This document shows positions 19,000 to 29,186 of a stretch of DNA of 64,000 bases, piece after piece. Source of the stretch: Cololabis saira (lineage: Eukaryota > Chordata > Actinopteri > Beloniformes > Belonidae). The stretch is taken from assembly GCF_033807715.1 (NCBI RefSeq), contig NC_084606.1:40405422-40469421 (forward strand). Direction: 5' to 3'. The notes beneath the pieces were generated by a model. The model was given only the letters and a program-made list of their open reading frames with translations, did not search any database and had not been told where the DNA came from. The position numbers and the translations under genes were made by a program. Every line of letters starts with the position of its first letter. Position 1 is the first letter of the stretch.

Positions 19000-21900
19000 A
19001 TGGATAAATTAAAGTTTGTCACCTGGAACGTAAACGGAGCCGGGAACACGGCAAAGAGATTAAAACTTCTTAACCACATACAAACTCTGCAGGCGGACAT
19101 TGTCCTACTGCAAGAAACTCATTTAGTTAAAGCTTCGGTAGATGCATTGGCCACGGCACAATTTCCGCATGTTTTCTGCGCCTGTTACAACTCCAGACAA
19201 AGAGGGGTAGCAATTCTCATTAATAAAAGAGTAAATTTCACCGTAAAGGACACTCACATTGACTCAGAGGGTAGATATTTAATTTTAGTCTTGCAAATTC
19301 AAAGCTTGAATTTATGTATTTCTAATGTATATGGCCCAAATGTTGATGACTCCTCGTTTTTTCACTCTTTTTTCACCTCACTTTCTGCTCACCTAGACAA
19401 CACAGTCATCATCGGAGGAGACTTCAACATGGTTCTGGACCCTGGAGTGGACAGGCTCAGTAATGCAGGCGGACACAGGAGTTGGCAGTCAGCAAGTATT
19501 GTTAAGCAATACATGAATGATCTGGGTCTTTGCGATACATGGCGCTCTCTACACCCAACCCTTAGGAACTACACTTTTTTCTCAGCCGTTCATCACTCAT
19601 ATTCTAGGTTAGATTATTTTTTAGTCAGTAGCTCTCTGATGAGAGATATCTCAGAATCACAAATTCACCCAATCATTATTAGCGATCACGCACCTGTTTC
19701 TTTCACTCTGGGGAAGAGGGGGAGCGTATCATCCTCCAAAGTTTGGAGATTTAATACATCATTGCTCAAAGACCCCGACTTTATTAATTTCTTTAAGAAA
19801 GAATGGGATATATTTTTACAAAATAACGACCAGCCGGAAATATCAGCGAGCGTTCTATGGGAAGCAGGAAAAGCAGTAATGCGAGGCAAAATAATTTCCT
19901 TTTCTTCAAATAAGAAAAAAAAAGACAACTTAAAAACAAAAGAATTAGAGTGTGAAATAAAGACGCTAGAGGAGGCCTTCCAGACCTCTGCAGACGAACG
20001 TATCCTTAACAGAATAAGGAAAACTAAAATAGAATTAAATAAAATAATTGACGCAAAAACACAGTTTCTAGTACAAAGGCTTCGCCTGGAAAACTTTGCA
20101 CATGCTAACAGATCGGGAAAATACTTAGCCAATCAATTAAAAATAAACAAAGAAAAAACAACCATAACATCCATTAAGGACCAGTCAGGGGGAGTTACAC
20201 ATGATCCCTGTTTAATAAATTCAGTCTTTAGAGACTTTTACTATAAATTATACTCGTCACAAATTGAACCATCTGATCAATCCATTAATGAGTTTCTTGG
20301 AGACATTAATCTGCCGAAGTTACATCAGGAACAGGTTACGAATTTAGACTCACCGCTCTCAATAGGAGAACTCCATGAAGCTCTTCAACATATGCCCAGT
20401 AATAAAGCTCCGGGCCCAGATGGTTTCCCAGCTGAATTTTACAAGGAATTCTGGAGTATATTAGCACCAACATTTTATAAAATGATTCTAAATGCTAGGG
20501 AGAATAAAAGCTTACCCTTAAATATGAACTCTGCTAATATTAGTCTTTTATTAAAACCGGACAAGGATCCCTTGCTCCCATCGAGCTACCGCCCAATTTC
20601 ATTGATAAATGTAGACCTTAAAATAATTAGCAAGGCCATTACTGAACGTCTGAAAAGAGTCACCCCTTCTATTATACATCCGGATCAAACAGGCTTCATT
20701 AAAGGTAGACATTCGTCTACTAATATTCGCAGATTATTAAATATTATAGACTATTCGAGTATCAATAAACAGGAGACTACTATTATATCCTTAGACGCGG
20801 AAAAAGCATTTGATAAGGTAAATTGGAAGTTTCTATTGGCAACTTTGCATAAATTTGGATTTGGCGAATCTTTCATTGACTGGATAAAAATATTATACAG
20901 CTCTCCCAAGGCACGTGTAAGGACAAATGATCAAATCTCTACAAGTTTTACCTTGCAAAGAGGCACTAGACAGGGTTGCCCTCTCTCTCCCTCATTATTT
21001 GCAATATTTATTGAACCTTTAGCAGCAGCTATTAGACAAAATCAAAATATTAAAGGTATACAATGTAAAATATTAGAGCACAAAATAAGTCTTTATGCGG
21101 ATGACGTACTCCTCTTCCTCCAGAACTCACGATCTTCACTATCACAGACAATTGCACTTATAGAGGGATTTTCATCTCTGTCTGATTATTCTATTAATTG
21201 GTCTAAATCCACAGTTTTGTGTGTTAACTGCAATTTTAGGAATATAACCAATACTCAATTACAATCAGGGAACATTAGATATTTAGGCATAAACATCTCC
21301 CCTAGGCTGTCAGAGTTAATAAAATTAAATCATGTTCAGCTTATAAAGAAAATAGAAGATGATCTTTCCAGATGGAGCTCTCTCCCCATTTCGCTCATGG
21401 GTAGAATAGCCACCATTAAAATGATGGTTTTACCAAAAGTAAATTATTTTTTCTCAATGATACCATGCAAACCCCCTCTTTCCTGGTTTAAATCGTTGGA
21501 CTCATATGTATCAAAATTTCTGTGGAAAAATAAAACTCCACGTATTAGTTTAAAGACATTGCAAAAATCCAAAGAATATGGAGGTTTAGAATTACCTAAT
21601 TTTCAGTATTACTTCATAGCCAGTAAGTTACAGTATATTGTAAAATGGTCAAAAGATCATCCTTTAGATAGTCAATGGCTGGACTCAGAGCAAGTGTTTT
21701 GTAATGAACTAGAAATTTCAGAGTTACCATTTATTAGTCAAAGTATCAAACGTCATCAATGTTTCAAAAGCATTAATATTAGCACAACTTTATCAGCTTG
21801 GTGGGAATTTCTTAAAATAGCTAAAATTTCACTTTTTCCATGTGACCGTACACCCATATGGAACAACCCAGACATCGTGAAAAAGGATAAAAAGATGGTT

Positions 21901-22755
21901 AACTTCGTTCAATGGAGAGATCAAGGAATACGGTACTTACAGCACGTAATTGTAGGAGGACAGTTTGTACCTTTCAATACACTTATTGTTCAATACGGAG
22001 TTAGCAGGAATACATTTTTAGAGTATCAACAACTTAAGGCAATAATAAATAAAACATACAAAATTAGCCAATTAGATTTAAAACTTCCCGCTAAGATAAT
22101 AGATTTATTGAATCTAAGCACTTTAAAGTTGTTATCAAAACTCTACAGGTTAGTGTCTAAACTGGACGATTCAGTCTCTCTCCCGATCTCTAAGTGGGAG
22201 GCGGATCTCTCTCTTAATACCGACCAGTTTTCTTGGTCACAAATATGCTTAAATACGTTTACTATGACTAAAAACCCAAACCTACAACTTATACAGTACA
22301 AAGTTCTTCATAGAACACATTATACTGGACAAAGGATGTTCCAGATGGGCTTTGTCACCTCTAATATCTGTTCACAGTGCACAGAGAACACCCCAGATAA
22401 TTATATGCATGCTTTATGGTTCTGTACACCGGTACAGAGGTTCTGGAAGGAGATTTGTGAGGATTTATCCACATGGATCAACCACAGAATCCCAGTGTGC
22501 CCCACGGTATGTATATTAGGTCACCTGGGAGACACTCAAATAGATCCTAATTGGACACACCGGGTTCTCACTGCCTTATGTATCGCAAAGAAAACCATTC
22601 TAGTAAATTGGAAACAAAAATCCAGTTTATGTATCAACCATTTTAGGAATCTTTTATCAGATCATATTAGTAGTGAGATAATGTCTGCCTCCACTGAACA
22701 ACATTCGGCTGAATTGCACTCTCTGTGGTCCCCGTTTATTGGCTTCGTTACCTAG
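19000..22755 (+). CDS. L1-type ORF2: endonuclease and reverse transcriptase, intact
   Basis: The protein nicks target DNA and copies element RNA at the nick. I place the start at ATG 19000 because TWNVNG, the first endonuclease motif, follows within seven residues; the frame is open from 18925. Endonuclease motifs in order are L-L-Q-E-T-H, G-G-D-F-N-M, R-L-D-Y-F and S-D-H-A-P-V (about residues 8-235). The reverse transcriptase has A-P-G-P-D-G-F, D-A-E-K-A-F-D (motif A), R-Q-G-C-P-L-S-P (motif B) and Y-A-D-D (motif C). Near the C-terminus, C-S-Q-C with downstream H and C is a zinc-knuckle-like site. About 1251 residues with no stop or frameshift, unusual among the elements here; it could still supply activity in trans. 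Confidence 0.95.
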   Translation: MDKLKFVTWNVNGAGNTAKRLKLLNHIQTLQADIVLLQETHLVKASVDALATAQFPHVFCACYNSRQRGVAILINKRVNFTVKDTHIDSEGRYLILVLQIQSLNLCISNVYGPNVDDSSFFHSFFTSLSAHLDNTVIIGGDFNMVLDPGVDRLSNAGGHRSWQSASIVKQYMNDLGLCDTWRSLHPTLRNYTFFSAVHHSYSRLDYFLVSSSLMRDISESQIHPIIISDHAPVSFTLGKRGSVSSSKVWRFNTSLLKDPDFINFFKKEWDIFLQNNDQPEISASVLWEAGKAVMRGKIISFSSNKKKKDNLKTKELECEIKTLEEAFQTSADERILNRIRKTKIELNKIIDAKTQFLVQRLRLENFAHANRSGKYLANQLKINKEKTTITSIKDQSGGVTHDPCLINSVFRDFYYKLYSSQIEPSDQSINEFLGDINLPKLHQEQVTNLDSPLSIGELHEALQHMPSNKAPGPDGFPAEFYKEFWSILAPTFYKMILNARENKSLPLNMNSANISLLLKPDKDPLLPSSYRPISLINVDLKIISKAITERLKRVTPSIIHPDQTGFIKGRHSSTNIRRLLNIIDYSSINKQETTIISLDAEKAFDKVNWKFLLATLHKFGFGESFIDWIKILYSSPKARVRTNDQISTSFTLQRGTRQGCPLSPSLFAIFIEPLAAAIRQNQNIKGIQCKILEHKISLYADDVLLFLQNSRSSLSQTIALIEGFSSLSDYSINWSKSTVLCVNCNFRNITNTQLQSGNIRYLGINISPRLSELIKLNHVQLIKKIEDDLSRWSSLPISLMGRIATIKMMVLPKVNYFFSMIPCKPPLSWFKSLDSYVSKFLWKNKTPRISLKTLQKSKEYGGLELPNFQYYFIASKLQYIVKWSKDHPLDSQWLDSEQVFCNELEISELPFISQSIKRHQCFKSINISTTLSAWWEFLKIAKISLFPCDRTPIWNNPDIVKKDKKMVNFVQWRDQGIRYLQHVIVGGQFVPFNTLIVQYGVSRNTFLEYQQLKAIINKTYKISQLDLKLPAKIIDLLNLSTLKLLSKLYRLVSKLDDSVSLPISKWEADLSLNTDQFSWSQICLNTFTMTKNPNLQLIQYKVLHRTHYTGQRMFQMGFVTSNICSQCTENTPDNYMHALWFCTPVQRFWKEICEDLSTWINHRIPVCPTVCILGHLGDTQIDPNWTHRVLTALCIAKKTILVNWKQKSSLCINHFRNLLSDHISSEIMSASTEQHSAELHSLWSPFIGFVT

Positions 22756-24020
22756 TGGGGGCGGGGGGGTGGTGATCTCGTAGCCCTTGGGGTTGGGGGT
22801 CGGCTTGGGGGGTCTGGGGCGCGGGCCTCGGGTGGCCCCTGGGGGGCGGTGGGGGGGGCCGCGGGGCCCTGTCCCTAGCCGGTGGGGGCCTTGGGGGCCT
22901 GTGGGGGGGGGTTACCTCATGGCGGTGGGGGGGGGGGTGGCTGGGGAGGGCTCGGGCGGGGGGCTGTGGCTGGGGCGTCTCCGGGCCTCCCGGGGGGGGG
23001 CGGGGCCGTGGGCGTGGGGGTCCCACCCGGAGGGCCCGGCCCTGCCTGGGTGGGGGGTGGCTGTCTGCGCTGGGGGGGCATTGCTGCCTTGGTCCTCCGT
23101 CGCTGGGCGGGGGCCAAGTGCCCCTGCGGATGTGGGGACTCCGGGACCCTTGGGGTGTCCGCCGGGGTGGCCTCGGGGGGGGGTGGGGCCGGGTCCGGGG
23201 AGCGGGCCTCCCCTGACCGGGGGGTGCACGGGCAGGCGCGACGGCGGGGTGGCACCATTCCCAGGTATCTATGTCTTATGTTGTCAGTATGAATGGGAGG
23301 ATGTTGGACCGTTTCCCCCTCCGTCTGGGGGCTCCGGCGGCGCCGGGGGCGCCCTTGGGGGTACGGTGGGGCCCTTGCCCGGCTCGGGGGGCCGGCCCCC
23401 GTCTACTGGACGGCCGGTGGGGGGACGCGGGTGTCTTATCAGGGCCGGCTTTGCTGGTCCTGCTTCCTGGCTTCGGCCTCCGCTCCCCCTCTTGCCCCCC
23501 CTACACGATTCATACGCACATAGGCGAAAGGCGGGGGGTCCGGGTCGTGGGGGGCACTGTCCCGCGGGGCCTGGCACTCCCCGCCTCACGGTTTTAACAG
23601 CAAAATAGACACTGCACATTCAACACTTAATAAATACATTTGACAAGGACACGTAGTTCGGGAGGGGGGGGGGTCTGTGTCAATCGATACTTGGCCCTCC
23701 CTCCTCCCTGTTTTTATGGCATTAATCACATGCACTCAACACAAGGGGCGGGAGGGGGTCCCACATCACCCGCGTTCCCTCACCGGCCTGGGCCTGGGAC
23801 GGGTGGGTCGGGTTACCCGGGCCTGGCGGGGCCCGCCGTGCAGCCTGGGGTGCCTTCTGGCGGTGCTGGATCCCCCCGGGGAGGGGGAAACGGTGCGTGA
23901 TTGTATGTCTGTGTCGGTGGGAATGCGGTATGGAAGGGTCCTGCCATGGAGGATTTGAGCCTCCATTGGCAGGACATCAAAAACTTAATAATTTATCAAT
24001 ATTATTTTATACAAAGATGG

Positions 24021-24053
<33 letters not shown>

Positions 24054-24660
24054 GTATTATTATTATTATTATGTATAGTATATTATATTATTATTAGTAT
24101 AGGTATCGAATAGGTGAATGGATGAATGAATGGGATGCCTGGGTCTGGGGCCCTCCGTTGTCGGGCCTGCGCGGGTGTCGCCTTGTTGGGGGGTTCCCTC
24201 TCTCCGGGCCCGTCTCCGGTCCCCCCCGCTGCCTCTACGGCGGGGCGCCCCTCTGGTCTTGGAGGGCCACTTTCGTGGGGGACGGGTGCGCCTGCCCGCG
24301 TCGGCGGCCGGGGCGGCTCTGTCTCTCCGGGCAGGCTGGCCCCCTGCCGGGTGGGGGTCGTTGGCCTGAAGGGTGAGGGCCTCCTGGCCGCGTGTCCGGC
24401 CCGGACCGGGTGGCCGGGGATTGCCTGGGTCGCGGTCCGCCGCCGCGGGATCCCTGGCTGCTTCTTTCCGCGCCGTGGGGGCCCCGCCCGCGGGCCCCCT
24501 CGGCCGCCGCCGGGTGGGGGGGGGGCCTCGCAGGCGGTGGGTTGCCTCCCTCCTACTTCTCCCCTCTGTGGGGTTGCCGGTGGCCTGGGTTCCGGGCTCT
24601 TCCTTGTCGGCCTCTGGTCTCGCGGGTGGCGGGGTTGCTCCCCCCCCTCCCCCACTATAG
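22756..24660 (+). other. G-rich 3' UTR block of the L1 element
   Basis: The block is extremely G-rich on the plus strand, with many runs of 5-10 G, interrupted by an AT island at 23985-24100. Long open frames on both strands are by-products of composition. A segment of it (about 24265-24425) recurs in reverse at 32163-32322. Confidence 0.8.
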
Positions 24661-24689
24661 ATACACTTCAGGTGGAGCTTTGTTTGGTT

Positions 24690-24695
<6 letters not shown>

Positions 24696-24741
<46 letters not shown>

Positions 24742-24768
24742 ACACACATATAGTCATTTAGTCACATG

Positions 24769-24804
<36 letters not shown>

Positions 24805-24835
24805 CATGATCATATACATACACACACACACACAT
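24696..24835. repeat. CA microsatellites in the L1 3' UTR
   Basis: Two pure CA runs (24696-24737 and 24773-24801) and a third degenerate one (24815-24833). The fragment at 40441-41021 also has its CA/GT run at the matching place. Confidence 0.95.
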
Positions 24836-25086
24836 AGACATACACACTGGCTTGTTCACCTGCATGCTGGCTCTCTAGTTTTTGGGTTTAGGTAGCGGTA
24901 GCGATAGCTTAGCTCAGACTGCGATCAGATCTCAAGATTTAGGTCGATTGCTGTTCGTGTTTTGGATGGCTCCGTGCCGGTTTCGTGCTTTGTTTGTGGT
25001 TTTTTTGTTGCAGATTTCCAGTGCTTGACGTGTGTCTCCGTGTGTTCCTGCTTCCTGGATTGGCAGTGGATGTCGTCACCCCCCCC

Positions 25087-25125
<39 letters not shown>

Positions 25126-25271
25126 ACTGGGTTTGTATGTGTATATTTATGTATGTGTACGCATATGTGTGCGTATATATATATGTATATATTACATATA
25201 GTAATAATGCACATATATACACTTTTGGTTTCTACCGTCATGGTATCAATCAATAATATGTGTGCAGACAA

Positions 25272-25330
<59 letters not shown>

Positions 25331-25331
<1 letters not shown>

Positions 25332-25640
25332 AGTATGGACACTAATCCCTTATCTGAGGTCCAGTAGAACCAATATGGACACTAATCCCTTATCTGAGGT
25401 CCAGTAGAACCAGTATGGACACTAATCCCTTATCTGAGGTCCAGTAGAACCAGTATGGACACTAATCCCTTATCTGAGGTCCAGTAGGCCCAGTATGGAC
25501 ACTAATCCCTTATCTGAGGTCCAGTAGAACCAGTATGGACACTAATCCCTTATCTGAGGTCCAGTAGAACAAGTATAGACACGAATCCCTTATCTGAGGT
25601 CCAGTAGAACCAGTATGGACACTAATCCCTTATCTGAGGC
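25331..25640 (-). repeat. 40-bp tandem array derived from L2 reverse-transcriptase motif A
   Basis: Nearly eight units of 40 bp begin CAGTATGGACACTAATCCCT. Another 1.6 units lie at 17766-17830, beyond the L1 insertion, so the original array had about nine. Reversed, a unit encodes [11 protein letters not shown], the strand leading into the catalytic Asp of motif A in L2-type RT. The flanks complete the motif on both sides: M-A-S-D-K on the 5' side, and the A-F-D-T-V-D coding sequence at about 17755 on the 3' side. Confidence 0.93.
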
Positions 25641-25874
25641 CATAAGGAAGTCATTCGTGACTCGAACCAGTGCTGTCTCTGTGCTATGATTAATTCTGAA
25701 CCCTGACTGAAAGACTTCAAACAGATCATTTCTATACAAATAGTCACATAACTGGCTTGAAACTGCCTTTTCCAGAATTTTAGATACAAATGGAAGGTTG
25801 GAAATTGGCCTATAATTAGCTAAGGTGTCTGGGTCAAGAGAAGGTTTTTTAAGTAAAGGTTTAATTACTGCCAC
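25590..25874 (-). pseudogene. L2-type RT, N-terminal motifs up to motif A
   Basis: The frame has [29 protein letters not shown] and F-Q-S-G-F-R-x-x-H-S-T-E-T-A-L. It then runs into the 40-bp array, where a stop ends it. With a single unit instead of nine, the sequence would go directly into motif A. Confidence 0.85.
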
Positions 25875-26529
25875 TTTGAAAACCTGTGGTACATATCCTA
25901 AGTTTAGGGATATGGTCTAGTATTGTCGTACCAATAAGAGAAAAAACATTTTTGAATAGTCGAGTCGGGATGGGGTCTAACATACATGTGGTTGGCTTAG
26001 CTCTATTGACGATTGAGGTCAGCTCAGGGAGGTCTATAGGATCAAAACAGTCTAGAGACAAGTCAGAGCCTAGGGAAGTCGCTAAAGCTGAAGAAACGCC
26101 CACAACCGGCTGGTTGATTTCTTCTCTAATTCTCGTGATTTTACTGTTAAAGAAGCTCATAAAGTCTTCACTACTGAGAGCTGCAGGAATGCACGGCTCC
26201 ACAGAGTTGTGACTCTTTGTCAGCCTGGCTACAGTGCTGAACAGAAAACGTGGGTTATATACTATTAGAATATCTTTCCATTCACGATGAGAGTCTACAG
26301 ACCTACAAGAGTACCACTTCCTTTCCATTTTACACACGTTTTGTTTCAACATGCGGATATCTGAATTATACCAGGGAGTTAAGCTCCTGTGGCTAGAAAC
26401 CCTCCTTTTCAAAGGAGCAACTTCATCTAAAGCTGAATGCAAGAAATCAGCAGTGTTACTAACAAGGAAATCAACATCTGCAGAGGTAGAACCCAGGTCA
26501 CTGGCCTCTACTGCTTCACTATTTTCCAC
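25861..26529 (-). pseudogene. L2-type ORF2, segment between endonuclease and RT
   Basis: The 222-codon frame includes L-D-E-V-A-P-L-K-R-R and L-T-P-W-Y-N-S-D-I-R, then F-F-N-S-K-I-T-R-I-R-E-E-I. This is characteristic of the linker in L2/CR1-group ORF2. The frame is lost near 25870 by a frameshift. Confidence 0.8.
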
Positions 26530-26638
26530 TGTCGTAAGATGAGCAATGGCCTCCTTAAATTTAGATTTATTACATTATTTTACATTTAGTCAAGTCATTT
26601 CACATTTAGTTAAGTCAAGTGATCAATCTCATTAAATA

Positions 26639-27236
26639 ATGTCATCAAAAGAGGGAAATCAAAATGAAAAGCCTAATGACACACAAGAACCGACCCCCGG
26701 CGGCCGTGAGCGGCAGCTCACAGAAAAGGGTAAACAAATGCGTGAAGCAGGAGCTAAATGGCACATAACGGCATTCATAAAGGCTTATGAATCCTGGAAG
26801 CAGATGGCTAAAGAAGCCAGGACAAAGCTAAAGAAATTCTGTGTCAAGGAAGATTTGGAAGATATAAACCAACGGGTTCAAGGTGGATATGATCGAGTAA
26901 ACCAAAGTTACGGACCACTCCTGCGAAACTCGAAACTCTCCTGGCATTATACAGAAAATGGATGCTTGTAATACGCTGACTACAGAGATCGCTGACCTCG
27001 TCAGTAGACGACTGGACAGAGGCCTTGATCAAAACACCTTTAACCCTGAAACTGAGAAGCAAAGAGTGAGAATGATTTTAAATCGAGATGATCATGGGTC
27101 AATCTTCGGCGGAACTAACACCGAGACTGTTATTGATGAAAGGGAAGATAACTTGTCAGTCATTTCTAGAGCCTCAAAACGAGCAGATGCAGAAGCAGAT
27201 CTTGCAGCTAAATGCGAGCAAGCAAAAGCTATCTGA
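26639..27236 (+). pseudogene. BEL/Pao-like gag N-terminal fragment
   Basis: Two open stretches (26639-26971 and 26958-27236) join through a frameshift near 26940. They encode a charged helical protein with R-Q-L-T-E-K-G-K-Q-M-R-E, a W-K-Q-M heptad region, and a Ser/Arg/Ala-rich end (S-V-I-S-R-A-S-K-R-A-D-A-E-A-D-L-A-A-K). This pattern is what I know from the N-terminus of fish BEL/Pao gag. The Pao element at 45518-64000 lacks this part inside the window. The frame ends where a partial TTAA transposon begins. It could alternatively be a gag-derived gene remnant. Confidence 0.5.
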
Positions 27237-27608
27237 GTTTTATGGTGTTTTTATAGTTCATGCTTTATGGTGCTGTACTTTTTTTTTTTTTTTTTTTTAA
27301 CTTTTTGGTAGGTGCTTCGTCACCTTAATGTTTGGCTGTGTTTTGATCTGTGTTTCTGGTGCGCCGTCACCTGTTTAGCTGTGTTTTCATCTGTTTCTGG
27401 GTGTCAAAACAGTGGACGGGGGCTAGCAGGTGCCACCGTCTGACGTCACTACCCAGAATGTAAACAACAATGGCGATCTACATGTTAAATTATATTTTCA
27501 AATTTTATAAAAACGAAGACATCTAAAAGGTTTTTTATATCACATTGGTATAATTGATACCAACATTTATCTTTTAAGACCTACATGTCTTAATAGCCAG
27601 GGTTCCTT
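27232..27608 (+). mobile_element. TTAA-target transposon, copy 1 (right half only)
   Basis: It matches 33180-33540 from TATCTGAGTTTTATGG to the terminal inverted repeat CTTAATAGCCAGGGTTCCTT, followed by TTAA at 27609-27612. The left half and left terminal repeat are missing; the sequence joins directly to the gag-like fragment. Confidence 0.85.
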
Positions 27609-27612
27609 TTAA

Positions 27613-27789
27613 GGTTTTCAGAGCTTCCTTTATCTTTAGAAATAAGATAAAACTTGTGTTTAGAATTGTACTGTGTGGCACGAAGCTTTCATCCAACCAG
27701 TGTGCTGTTAAACTTAAAAGTAAAAACGTTTTACTACCTCCTCTCGAAACACTGAGCCAGGTCTGGTGAAAAATGTGATATTTAATGGT
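27613..27789. other. Unassigned sequence
   Basis: A short unassigned stretch between the TTAA copy 1 and the next repeat; nothing recognised. Confidence 0.5.
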
Positions 27790-28670
27790 TTGCATTAATG
27801 GGCGGGACCTAATGGCTCAACAGCGCCCCCTAGAAAACTTTGTGCCTCAAGCCCCACAATACGGTTTGACGTACATGCACCAAAATCGGTACACACCTGT
27901 ATCATGTCACAACTTAAAGAAAAGTCTCTTGGCGCCATGGCCGAAACCCAACAGGAAGTCGGCCATTTTGAACATTTTGAATTAATCGTGTAATTTTGGC
28001 GCAATTTATGCCATTTCTTCGGTCATTAATGCGGCCCGAACTGTAACGTGCACCCAGGTGTGTTATACATCAAAACGTGCGTCTCCATCCTCCGACACCA
28101 CGCATTACTTTTCTCTTCCAAAAGTGTTACCGTGGCGACGCTAGACGGCAAAAAGCGCGCCCACCCTTCATCTGATTGGTTCAGACAGAAAAAACTTTGC
28201 GCCTCAAGCCCCATAATACGGTTTGACGTACATGAACAAAAATCGGTACACACCTGTATCATGTCGCAACTTGGTTACTGCCACTTTCCTCCCTGTACTT
28301 GACTATGGCAATGTCTTGACATAGAGAGTTGTGGGTGGTGTCATGGGATTCTGTAATGAGTCCTTGAGCTTCTTTGACCTTAATTAGCCCCGCCCTTTCT
28401 TCTGATTGGTTGTCCCGATTTTCTGCTATAACTTTTGAATGGTTTGACATAGAGAGTCGGGGGTGGTGTCATCAGATTCTCTATGGAGTCCTTGACCTTC
28501 ATTGGCCTCAATTAGCCCCGCCCCTTCTTCTGATTGGTTGTCCCTTTTTTCTGCTATAACTTTTGAATGGTTTGACATAGGAAGTCGTGGGTGGTATCAT
28601 TTTTGATATGCTTATGGGGGGCGGTGGCCGTGAGTGTGAGGGCCCGTTCATCGCTGCTTGCAGCTTTAAT
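27790..28670. repeat. Unclassified fish repeat with internal duplications
   Basis: An 85-bp block (CCTCAAGCCCCACAATACGG and onward) occurs at about 27835 and again at 28190, 355 bp apart. A second block of about 128 bp starting TGACATAGAGAG occurs at 28317 and 28446, with part of a third at 28574. It ends near GCTGCTTGCAGCTTTAATT. I recognise the style as a common fish non-autonomous element but not its class. Confidence 0.6.
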
Positions 28671-29186
28671 TTACTTTATTATTCATTTGCTCCAGTATTG
28701 TTATACATATGTGAAAAGAAGCTATATGATTTTGAATGATGTAATGTATTGATTGACCATATGAGGGAGGGAAGCGGAGAGGGGTGTGTTGTTGTATTTA
28801 TTTATTTTTATTTATTTATTTTTTCTTTCTTTCTCATTAATATTATTTATTCATTTATTTTTGTTTAATTGTTATGAAAAGTTAGAAAAGGGGAAAATAT
28901 TGAATTTTTTTTAATTTTTTTTTCTCTTATTGCCCTCAATAAATATATCTATAAAGAAATAAAATAAATCCAGGTCATTCTAGGGTCTTATACTACCCTG
29001 TTAGGCTTGCAACTAGGGCTGGGGAGCTAAAACCCTTGAAAAATAACTGTTTTGAACAGCTTCTTGCATGTACTGGCACTCTGTAACTCCAGTGTAGTTA
29101 ATTTTGCCTTGAGTGAGGAGACCCATCCAAAATAGCGGCAACGCTGGATTACGTTCCTGCATGTCATGAGGCGTCTACGTATATAT
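28671..29186. other. AT-rich sequence without a gene
   Basis: TTTATTTA-rich tract at 28795-28870 and an A/T-rich stretch with AATAAA at 28935-28975, resembling a LINE 3' end. From about 29090 it matches 13238-13345 in reverse. Confidence 0.4.

Larger units (their letters stand above)
17831..25330 (+). mobile_element. L1-type LINE, 7.5 kb, inserted into the L2 element
   Basis: CAGTATGGAC at 17821-17830 and again at 25331-25340, after an A-run of about 55, is the target duplication. With the insert removed, the 40-bp array of the host LINE reads on without a break. The element starts inside ORF1, so it is 5'-truncated. It then has an intact ORF2, a 1.9 kb G-rich 3' UTR block, CA microsatellites, an internal A-run (25089-25124) and the terminal A-run. 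The group is L1/Tx1 by ORF2 sequence; I cannot name the family. Confidence 0.92.
25341..26560 (-). mobile_element. L2-type LINE, 5' half of the remaining part
   Basis: This carries the linker between endonuclease and RT, then the N-terminal RT motifs. The endonuclease is absent, so the element was already 5'-truncated at about 26560. It continues at 15783-17830. Confidence 0.85.

Noticed and set aside
22748..24749. Many open frames of 60-270 codons
   Set aside because: The sequence is extremely G-rich, so stops are rare on both strands. The stretch is an L1 3' UTR.
25331..25640. CRISPR-like or satellite DNA unrelated to genes
   Set aside because: The 40-bp unit translates into the host LINE's own RT motif, and flanking sequence completes it.
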